Source: Sycobia sp. Sy_11 (lineage: Eukaryota > Arthropoda > Insecta > Hymenoptera > Epichrysomallidae). From it: a stretch of 64,000 nucleotides of DNA. The DNA lies in contig JACCIC010000048.1 in the NCBI GenBank assembly GCA_018907035.1, forward strand, positions 2,192,501 to 2,256,500, written 5' to 3'. How positions within the stretch are numbered: the first letter of the stretch is position 1; each line of letters starts with the position of its first letter. The translations under genes were made by a program, and so were the position numbers. The notes below the pieces were generated by a model, which was not told the DNA's origin, did no database searches, and saw nothing but the letters and a program-made list of their open reading frames with translations. Shown one piece after another: positions 55,939 to 64,000 of this stretch.

Positions 55939-55975
<37 letters not shown>

Positions 55976-56863
55976 GCTTTTCACCATATAACTCCGCGCG
56001 TTGAAATGTTTGTTCTAAGTCTCTTTTAATGTAAATAATTTTCATAATCAATTGTTACCCACGTATTTACACAGGCGCACGCGCGCCTATATGGCTCTTA
56101 TATCTAAAAGTAAAGCATTACAGACATCATCTAAGTCAAAATTTTCTAAAGCGACATGACTACTAGCACGTTGACACGTTTTCGCCCGATTACTAACTAA
56201 GCGTATAGCACTAGTTACAAATCGCGAAAGAATACAGAACATTGTTCATCAGTACAACTTTATTTAATACTTTATGAAATAAGCGTTATGTAATATAGCA
56301 CCGGCACTATACCGAAGGCAGACTGTATTTAATTGTTTTTTTTTTTTTTTTTTAGAAAATTGGCAGATCATATTAGGAACTCAAACGGAATCGTAGCTTT
56401 CTAATAATAAATTACTATATGTCATCATAACTCAACAGTTTGTATAATATTTATTTGGAACGTTATTCAGTTCTATGAAAGAAATGATTATTTTTAAAAA
56501 TTAATGTGATTACGTTGACAAAAATCGAAGGTTACGTATATTTGAAGACCGGGGACCGCAGTTCATAACTAATTTTTACTATTAAAAGGCCATAAAATCT
56601 CATTTAGACTCGGGAAGTAATGAAAAGTAAATACAATGTTGAGCAATCTAACGAATTACTACATAATAATCCCGTTATTTTCTACAATGTGCTGATTTTC
56701 TACAAATCTCCGACTTTCGTAGAAACTATTTTATAATTGAAAGTCTAAGCGATATATTGAGTTATATGTATTTCCAATTTTTGCCATGAAAGATCATGGC
56801 AACGATTTGATTTCCCAATACAACTTTTCGCCACCACCAGGTATAGGCTGATATATATACATA
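55061..56863. other. Unclassified DNA with a GC-rich block
   Basis: GC-rich at about 55080-55930, bounded by (TA)n at 55160-55181 and 55939-55972, with (CT)n at 55675-55700. The minus frame at 55579-55313 (88 codons: GRSICTGYGPDDNPSEFDHL) overlaps another minus frame at 55410-55192 and reads as if once coding, but I do not recognise it. From 55980 to 56860 the DNA is AT-rich, including a poly(T) run at 56336-56354. Confidence 0.45.
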
Positions 56864-57125
56864 CACGGTGTGTTCAAAAAGTAACGAAAATGTTCAAATT
56901 TCGCGGGTCTGGAGAGTCTGACTGTATAAAAAATTTTTTTATTATGTTCGTACGCATGCACCCGAAGTACGATAAAATTCTCAGCAATATTCATTGCTTA
57001 CTTTTTAAGTGGTAACCGCTAAGGATAGACGTGTTTTTAGAGTTCAGCGATTTTCGTTTGTGAAAAAAGTGGAGCAAAGAATTTGTATTTAATTTTACGT
57101 AAAAAATTAAATAAAGGGTAGTGAA

Positions 57126-57643
57126 GTGTGTAAAATGTTAAAAAACGCAAATGACGAGTCTGCTATGAGTAAAGCAAGGATTTACGAGAGGTATAAGCGT
57201 TTCCAAGATGGCTGCGAAAACGTTGAAGATGATGAACGACCCGGACGCGCAAGCACATCAACAACCGATGAAAATGTGAAAAAAGTGAAAGAAATTGTTA
57301 TGAACGATCACTGAATCACAATCAGAGAAGACGGTCATGATGTTAACATATCAGTTGGCTCATGCCATGGAATTTTTTCAGATGTTTTAAATATGAAACG
57401 TGTGGCAACAAAATTTGTTCTAAAATTGTTGAATTTCGAACAAAAACAGCGGCGAATGGAAGTTGCTCAGGAGTTGCTAAATGAAGTTACTAACGATGCA
57501 GAACTACTAAAACGTGTTATAACAGGTTACAAAACATGGCATTACGAATATGATGTCGAAACTAAGGCTCAATCGTCCCAGTGGAGGCATTCTGGATCGC
57601 CAAGACCGAAAAAGGCTCGACAAACAAAATCTCCGAGCTCATA
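57126..57643 (+). pseudogene. Mariner E transposase relic, internally deleted
   Basis: The plus strand reads ARIYERYKRFQDGCENVEDD and ERPGRASTSTTDENVKKVKE (first helix-turn-helix and linker), a stop at 57312, then ITIREDGHDVNISVGSCHGI, FSDVLNMKRVATKFVLKLLN and RVITGYKTWHYEYDVETKAQ. The first catalytic Asp (TGDE in the family) is Tyr. The frame ends in RPKKARQTKS and runs directly into the 3' inverted end, so the region with the second and third Asp has been deleted. GVQW-type mariner. Confidence 0.82.
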
Positions 57644-57725
57644 AAACACGTCTAACGTTAGTGGCTACCACTTAAAAAGTAAGCAATGCATATTGCTGAA
57701 AATTTTATCGTACTTCAAGGGCATA

Positions 57726-58969
57726 CGAAGGTTGGTTGACAAGTTTCCGGCCTGACCAAGAAAAAAAACGTTTTTAAGAATTTTGTTTTTTATTTCTCAA
57801 CATAATCTCCTCCAAGGCTAATATATTTTTCATAGCGGTGTTCTAGTCTAGTAATGATATCTCTATAGACTGATTCGTCAAGCTCCTCAAAATACCCATT
57901 TACAGCTTCGATTACTTCTTCATTCTCCGCAAATCTCTTACCACTTAGCCATTTTTTTAGGTTAGGAAACAGATAATAGTCACTCGGGGCTAGATCTGGA
58001 GCGTAGGGAGGGTGCGGCATCAATTCAAAATTCAGATCGTTAATTTTAGCCATTGCAACGACTGACGTGTGCACTGGTGCGTTATCATAATGAAACAAGA
58101 TTTTTTTCTTCGCCAGATGAGGTCGTTTAATTTTCACTTCGTGGCTCAAACGTTACAATAAGTCTGCGTAGTATTGACCAGTGATAGTTTTACCCTTTTC
58201 AAGGTAATCAATGTATATAATATCTCTTGCATTCCAAAAAAACAGTAACAATAACCTTGTTCTCCAAAAAAATTGTTTTTGCCTTCTTTGGAGTTGGTTC
58301 CCCTGGTCCAATCCACTGTTTAGACTGTTGTTTGGATTCAGGAGTGTAGTGGTGGACCCAAGTTTCGTCAACGGTTATGAATCGACTCAAAAATTCGCTT
58401 GGATTACGCTTATACAACGCCAAATTGGCGGTAGAAATATTCTTTCGAATCAATTTTTGGTCAACTGTTAGCAAACGCGGCACCCACCTTTCACATAGCT
58501 TTTCTATATATGAATGTTGGTGCAAAATATTTTGTACATGTTCATATGACATCTTACAGGTCTCAGCTATCTCACGCACTCTGGAGTTGTGACCGCAATA
58601 GGGCGTCCTGAGCGAGGCTCATCAGAGGTGCTCACACGACCCTTTTTATACTCGAAAACCCACTGCTTAACTGTTGAATATGATGGGGAGGATATCCCCA
58701 ATTTTGAGTCCATCTCTTCTTAAATTTCCTTCGACGTTAGCCCCTTCAAATAAAAGTATTTGATGACAGCACGATTTTCCAGCTTTTCCATTTTTACGAA
58801 AAACACAGAGGCGTCTTCTTCAGCGTGCTTTGAAACCTAAGCTAACATGGCGATCGGACTGAAACTATAGCTAGAAGCTATCTAAGGATGGTACTATGAA
58901 ACGCCACCTCAAGGTAGGCCTAGTGGCGCAATCTCTTGATCAGGTCGGAAACTTATCAATGCACCTTCG
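57726..58969 (-). mobile_element. Mariner family B, second complete copy
   Basis: 1244 bp flanked by TA (57724-57725 and 58970-58971). Termini CGAAGGTTGGTTGACAAGTT and, complemented, CGAAGGTGCATTGATAAGTT, each followed by TCCG and the GACC core. About 40 bp shorter than the 11074 copy, owing mainly to a deletion near 58575. Confidence 0.93.
57790..58800 (-). pseudogene. Mariner B transposase, second copy, frameshifted
   Basis: Minus strand. The N-terminal part (58800-58590) is in a broken frame and lacks about 14 codons at the deletion (the KKRQLKDRRLKVR region of the sister copy). The frame then reads REIAETCKMSYEHVQNILHQ, VPRLLTVDQKLIRKN and TVDETWVHHY with the first Asp (58579-58208). After a frame change it reads KIKRPHLAKKKILFHYDNAP, with the second Asp intact (unlike the 11074 copy), and APDLAPSDYYLFPNLKKWL with the third, 34 residues apart. 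It ends with YISLGGDYVEK. Not functional, because of the deletion and frame breaks. Confidence 0.88.
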
Positions 58970-59117
58970 TACGTACCAACTTAAAAAAAAATTTTTAACT
59001 GGCAGACTCTACAATCCCGCAAAACGGAGGCAGGAGCCCTCAGAAAAAAAAATAATTATATTAAATTATAAAATAATTTTATAAATGTGTTAGTTATAAA
59101 TACGTTAAAAATAAAAA

Positions 59118-60840
59118 ATGGAGTTATATGACGTACCGGAATTGTCCACACAAAAATAGATAACCTCCTGGGTGGAATATCTCTCGGTAACGGAATTAAT
59201 AGAAATCTTGATGTCTCGGTCGCTAAATATTCAAGGTAGCATTGAGGAAATCCGAGACCGTCTTGTTACGTTCCTAGCCAGACAACGAGGATTCATAGAA
59301 GTCCCTGGGAAAAAGTCGATGCAAATTGCGATCTTTCAAAAAAATTCTGTAAAAAGCTTCAAGATTTAGGGATAGACGAAGCAATAGTTGAAAATAGATC
59401 ACCTACGATAAATAATTGTAATCAGTCGCAACAACGAGAAATATCGCTGATGGAGTTCGATAATCCACCCGTCCCGAATACCTTTAGAGTCGAAGAGACA
59501 ACAAACGAACAGCTATAGAATACTCTAGCAACGGAGAAAATTTATCATCAAACTAGACGTAGTAATCGCGATCCCCAGACAATAAGAGAGGAAATCGAGG
59601 TCGTCCAGCAGCGATGCACGTCTCGGGTAAACTTTGCGTCATCGATGGCCAGGCAGACAATAGTGCCGCCGCGAAATCAAGAACCGGTGACAGATACGTC
59701 GAAAAAGAGTGGAACGTTCAGTGGGACTACGAGTTCACCATTCACGAGAGATAGGGAACATACTACTACGTTCCACGGCGCCCACACATCGGGATATATC
59801 CCACCCTACTCCCTTGGAGGACTCCCCATGCGAGATTTATTAGGCGCACAGGAGGAAACGACCCTCGGGGAAAGCAAGGTAGGAGTGTTTAAAGGCATGA
59901 GCACCCTAGTCCCACAGAAAAAAAATTTCAATTACCGAAAAATCATACGGGAGTGGAAAATAAAATTCGCTGGTGGTACGGATTCCAGCGTAGAAGAATT
60001 TTTATGCCAAGTGGATGATGCTCGTCGAGATACAAGTATTATGGACTCAGAGTTGCTAGAAGTAATCTCTGACTTACTAAGCGACACTGCATTAAGTTGG
60101 GCACGGGTAGAGCGATATAACTGGATAACATGGACGGATTTTGTAATAAATCTACGAAAACGGTACGGCGATCCCAACTTTCAAGTCAAAATGGAAACGG
60201 AGTCAATTCTGCAAAACAAGGCAGAAAAGAGCCAATAATAGATTTTATTATTAATTATTGTCATATCCTGAAATATTTATTTCCCCAACCCCCGCTAGAC
60301 GAACAACTGGCCATGACCCTAAATAACTTACATCCGGAGTACAGAAGAAAAATTCACCGGAGAGAGATTAAATCGTTTCAAGACTTAGAAATTCTAGGTA
60401 AAGAATTAGAGGCGGATAAGTTGGCAAACAAGAAATACCAACTACCTCCGTCCAAAACGCAATCCGTTCTACCGGAATATGCGTTTGACCCACTGAAATA
60501 TGGGATCAAGGAATGCCGACAAAGATACGTTCCGTCAGACGTAGAGGGTATGGCGGAGAAGCCAAAATCGGAAAATCCGAAATGGCAGAAATCTTCTCCA
60601 AAGAAAAAGATTTTAGGTTGAAACCGAAATAAGCCACCGTCCCGGAAAATAGAGAGAATCTCGTAGCATAATCCGGAAAACGCCAAAGACGAAAATAAAG
60701 AGCGAGAACAGCTCACCGAATGCTTCAACTGTCACGGTAGGGGTCACTGGGCCAGGGATTGTCCGTCACCCAAAACCAAGGAGAACAGGATGAAGAAGGA
60801 ATCTCTAAAAAAAGAAAGTGTTAAGAGTCCAGGGAGGCTC
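59118..60840 (+). pseudogene. Gypsy gag (third element)
   Basis: ATG at 59118 (MELYDVPELSTQK, stop at 59157). The following frame, WVEYLSVTELIEILMSRSLN and IEEIRDRLVTFLARQ, has the look of a SAP-like N-terminal motif common in insect Gypsy Gag proteins. The capsid part is at 59935-60238 (IIREWKIKFAGGTDSSVEEF, LLSDTALSWARVE), and after a +1 change at about 60200 it continues (FIINYCHILKYLFPQPPLDE, MTLNNLHPEYRRKIHRREIK). One canonical zinc knuckle, CFNCHGRGHWARDC, lies at 60721-60762. Stops separate the knuckle from the capsid frame. Confidence 0.82.
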
Positions 60841-61189
60841 CCGTCGGAAAACTAGAACCGCGGGACACTAAGGAAACAAGTCGTCTCGTGGAAAAGCCAA
60901 AAAAGTCTCCAGGTAAAGATGATAAGAAATCATCAGAAAATGAGACTGTCATCGAGAAGAGAAGGTCATCATATATCCAGAAGGAGACACCGATAGAAGA
61001 GAAACCTCTAATCGACCTGACCTCCGAAAACCCCGAAATGGCAAGAGATTCCACCCCCCCCCCACTTTAGAAACGATTCAAGAAAAACAGAAAGAGGACA
61101 AGAGTAAACTACAAATCGACAGAACAGCAGAACTCGGGAGATTCAAGGAATTTGTCACCCATTAGGTCCCTAAAAGTTAAAGGACAACC

Positions 61190-61540
61190 GGTACTTCACC
61201 GAAGTGTACGTAGCCGGTGCCAAGCTTACAGCACTTCTTGATTCAGGAGCGTCCAGGACGTACGTAGGATCTAAAGTGATCGAATTCCTCGGGGAGGAAA
61301 TATTCAATTAGGCAGACGCTAAGACAATAACCTTAGCGAATGGGTCAGTAGAAAAGATTTCAGGTCAAATCTTATTACCCATCAAACTGCATAGAAAACA
61401 AACGGAAGTGAATGTCCGCCTCGTGACATCTCTCGCATACGAATGTGTGTTGGGAGTGGATGCTTTGGAAGCATTTGACATAGAAATGTCATTTCAAAAG
61501 GGACAATGGCACATGGGTGAAGAATCCCCTTCGTAGAGGG
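61190..61540 (+). pseudogene. Gypsy aspartic protease (third element)
   Basis: Retroviral-type aspartic protease that would release Gag and Pol products. The active-site motif is intact: ALLDSGASRTYVGSKVIEFL at about 61228-61287. A stop follows at about 61309 (TAG within the flap region). Then TLANGSVEKISGQILLPIKL and YECVLGVDALEAFDIE, the usual LGxD block near the C-terminus. Of the three Gypsy elements here only this one keeps D(S/T)G. Confidence 0.82.
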
Positions 61541-61649
61541 GAATGTAGCAGGAATTTTGGAACTCGCTAGGAGTGAGTACGAAAAATTACGAAGTCTACT
61601 GGATGAGATGATACCCGGAACCCGGAACAAATTATGAGTCACGCATCTG

Positions 61650-63230
61650 ACGAGTCACACGATCGACGTACAGGGAAACAAACCGTTGAAACAACGATAT
61701 TATTCGGTGTCACCAAAGGTAAAAGAGTTCATGTATGCAGAGGTAGATAAAATGCTCAGCGAAGGTATCATTGAACCATCATCAAGGAATGGTCAAGCCC
61801 GATCGTCATAGTACGAAAAGCCAACGGAACGTATCGTTTCTGTCTAGATTTTCGGTGGCTAAACGAAGTAACTAAGAAGGATGCTTATCCTCTGCCTCGT
61901 ATAGACGAGATATTGAAACAACTTCGTGCAACCCGATACATAAGTACCATCGATCGAAGCCAGTCTTATTTTCAAGTTCCACTCGATTTTCAGTCAAAAG
62001 AGAATACAGCCTTCACAGTACCGGGACGTGGACTATTTCAGTTTGCGAAGTTGCCATTTGGCTTATCGAACAGCCCAGCGACATTTCAGAGACTGATCGA
62101 CAGGGTGATTACACCGGAAATGCAACCCTATGCATTCTCTTACTTGGACGATATCGTGATCGTCTCTGAAACGTTCGAAGACTATCTCAAGTGGCTTACC
62201 ATCGTTCTAACAGCTTTACACGCAGTGAACCTATCGATTAATCGGGACAAATCAGTATTCGGATGCAGCGAGCTGAAATATCTAGGATTTATCGTCAAAA
62301 AGGAAGGTTTGAAAACAAATCCGCAGAAGATCGAGTCGATCAAAGAGTACGCTGCACCCAAAAACATGAAACAGTTACGACGATTCTTAGGCATGACGTC
62401 CTGGTACCTCCATTTCATCAACAACTTTGCAACAGAGTCTGCCCCGTTGACGAAACTTCTGAAGAAAAATAAGCGTTGTGAATGGACAGAAGAGCAGAAA
62501 ATGCTTTTCAAAAGTTTAAGAACGCCTTAACATCAGCGCCAATTCTGGCATATCCAGATTTTAAAGAGATGTTCTCTCTCCAATGCGACGCCAGCTTATT
62601 TGGGTTAGGAGCGGTACTTACGCAAGATCAGGACGGACAAGAACGCGTGGTCGCATATGCCAACCGCACCTTCAACGGAGCTGAATCTAATTACTCTGTG
62701 ACTGAAAAAGAGTGTCTCGCGATTGTATGGGCAGTATAAAAGTTTAAAGAATACCTGGAAGAGTATCACTTCAAGGTGATAACAGATCACCACAGTTTGA
62801 AGTGGATGTACTGCCAACAGAATCCCGTCGGCAGAGTCGCACGATGGGCAATGGCCTTAGCCCAGTATGACTTTGAAATTATACACAGGAAAGGCGCAAT
62901 GCACCTCGTGCCTGACGCACTATCAGGTCGTTTCGAAACCAAAAACTCTATAAATGAGACGAGCGATTCATGGTATTTGAAAAGGGCAAAAGCAGTCGAG
63001 ACACACCCGAAATTATATAAGGATTGGCGGGTGCATGAAGGAAAAATCTACGTCAATAAAGAAGATCCATTATTGGAATCATTAGACATAGAAGATTTAG
63101 ATTCGTGGAAGCTAGTGCTACCAGAAGATCTACGAAGAAAGGCTCTACATGAATGCCACGATCAAGTGCAAGCAGGACATCTCGGCATCAATAAAACATA
63201 TAGACGTTTAGCTAAAAATTATTACTGACC
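61650..63230 (+). pseudogene. Gypsy reverse transcriptase and RNase H (third element)
   Basis: NKPLKQRYYSVSPKVKEFMY, EVDKMLSEGIIEPSS, a frame change at about 61785, then PIVIVRKANGTYRFCLDFRW, YISTIDRSQSYFQVPL with the first Asp, LPFGLSNSPATFQRLIDRVI and SYLDDIVIV with an intact YLDD. The thumb and connection (LKYLGFIVKKEGLKTNPQKI, LRRFLGMTSWYLHFINNF) end at a frameshift at about 62505. RNase H follows: FSLQCDASLFGLGAVLTQDQ, TEKECLAIVWAV, stop, then VITDHHSLKWMYCQQNPVGR and AMHLVPDALSGRFE. The integrase zinc-binding start HECHDQVQAGHLGINKTYRR closes the frame at 63228. Confidence 0.9.
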
Positions 63231-64000
63231 CGGAATGTGGCAAGATGCAGTAAGATACGTCAGAGAATGCGAGAATGTCAACAGGTTAAAGTTGACCAAC
63301 GGAAGCCCGCAGGATTTTTATGCCCCGAAGCTTATCTGGAGCCGTATATGCTCTCGTATTCCATAATACATCCACAAAATGGACCGAAATAGTGCCATTA
63401 CAAAAAGCTACGAGTAAATCGATTAGGAAGGCATTCTTAGACTTAATAGTATGTAGGTTCGGTACTCCTAGAGAAATTATCACAGATAACGGTACCGAGC
63501 TTGTAAATAATTTAGTGAGTAAGTTAGCTATAGACTATAAGATTAAGAATTCAACAGTACCTCCGTATTACGCGCAAGGGAATCTTACGGAACGCGCAAA
63601 TCGAACCATTAAACAAATGATAATTGCGTTTATCGAGGAAGATCACCGCGAATGGGACGCGCATCTTCCGGAGCTTAGATTCGCGAGGAACACGGCAGTA
63701 CAGGCGTCGACAAAAATGTCGCCCACGTTATTAAACTTCGGACGAGAATTACGGTCAATCGATTCCGTTCAAAAGGAGGAAACTGTACAATTCCTATGGA
63801 GAGGCTCACACCCGCGTAATGGCGAACACGAATGGATAGATTGCATGCCGTGCACGATCTCGTTCGTAAATTTCAGTCCGAAGCTAGCGAGACGCAAGCT
63901 CGAAACTATAATAAAACGCATAGGGAAGTAACTTTTAAGGTAGGTGATATTGTCTGGAAAAGGCAAAGAATTTTGTCATCGGGAGTGAATTTTATTGCAA
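63231..64000 (+). pseudogene. Gypsy integrase core (third element, partial)
   Basis: After a stop and frame change the zinc-finger cysteines are corrupted (YVRECENVN). The catalytic core is open at 63320-63931: ALVFHNTSTKWTEIVPLQ, ITDNGTELVNN with the second catalytic Asp, GNLTERANRTIKQMI with the Glu, and AVQASTKMSPTLLNFGRELR. The segment that would hold the first catalytic Asp, just before PRSLSGAVY, is out of frame. It continues in another frame (VTFKVGDIVWKRQRILSSGV) to the window end. Confidence 0.85.

Larger units (their letters stand above)
56864..59028 (+). mobile_element. Mariner family E with long inverted ends, split by mariner B
   Basis: Starts after TA with CACGGTGTGTTCAAAAAGTA. 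The first 150 or so bases (to about 57015) are complementary to the 3' end, of which the inner part is at 57655-57725 (CCACTTAAAAAGTAAGCAAT matches the complement of 56986-57016) and the outer part at 58970-59028 (GCAGACTCTACAATCCCGC matches GCGGGTCTGGAGAGTCTGAC, 56904-56923, complemented). Family B (57726-58969) is inserted between those two pieces with a TA duplication. The outermost bases of the 3' end are missing after 59028. Confidence 0.85.
59029..64000 (+). mobile_element. Third Gypsy-type LTR retrotransposon, cut by window end
   Basis: Plus-strand gag (59118-60840), protease (61190-61540), reverse transcriptase (61680-62520), RNase H (62490-62930) and integrase (63100-64000 and beyond). 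No LTR is visible before gag: the sequence passes from the mariner E end (59028) into about 90 bp of leader. Several stops and frameshifts exist, but the domains are well preserved, better than in the other two Gypsy elements. Confidence 0.88.

Overview
The window looks like AT-rich insect nuclear DNA, most likely hymenopteran (an ant is my best guess). It has mariner transposons of at least five families, an R1-like non-LTR element, three Gypsy-type LTR retrotransposons, abundant (TA)n microsatellites, and fragments of two insect host genes. There are no operons, rRNA genes or CRISPR arrays. Nearly all long open frames belong to mobile elements, and nearly all of those are decayed.

Host genes. 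Two small minus-strand exons, at 34859-35090 and 19657-19768, join in phase to encode a DM13 domain of the Skeletor type. They are separated by a 15.1 kb intron that carries a mariner element with terminal repeats (20316-21601), a mariner relic (22735-23690), a truncated Gypsy element with one LTR (25462-32135) and a perfect-arm hairpin (33748-33964). A UDP-glucuronosyltransferase pseudogene lies on the plus strand at 14690-16710.

Layout. 1-940 mariner family A relic; 2775-3230 plus-strand mariner relic; 3683-3755 tRNA-like SINE head; 4085-7488 R1-like retrotransposon, cut at its reverse transcriptase; 9266-12356 a pile-up of mariners (fragment of family B, complete family D inside family A, complete family B beside it); 12886-14285 an unidentified segment bounded by direct repeats; 14690-16710 UGT pseudogene; 19657-35090 Skeletor exons and intron; 36201-37329 a dispersed repeat and a piggyBac-type MITE with TTAA duplications; 37543-44400 a Gypsy element with 5' LTR; 45644-47127 a large inverted repeat with about 385 bp arms; 47423-47602 a 60-bp tandem repeat; 48850-50650 inverted arms of a dispersed repeat around a mariner with an intact 347-codon transposase frame; 51.6-56 kb unclassified DNA with many (TA)n tracts; 54165-55060 mariner A; 56864-59028 a mariner with long inverted ends, split by mariner B; 59029-64000 a third Gypsy element running off the window.

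The less ordinary signals are a degraded zinc-knuckle reading frame in the 3' (envelope) position of the minus-strand Gypsy element, AT-hook-like motifs in the integrase tail of the plus-strand Gypsy element, the large palindrome at 45.6-47.1 kb, and a repeat family that carries a hammerhead-core-like hairpin.
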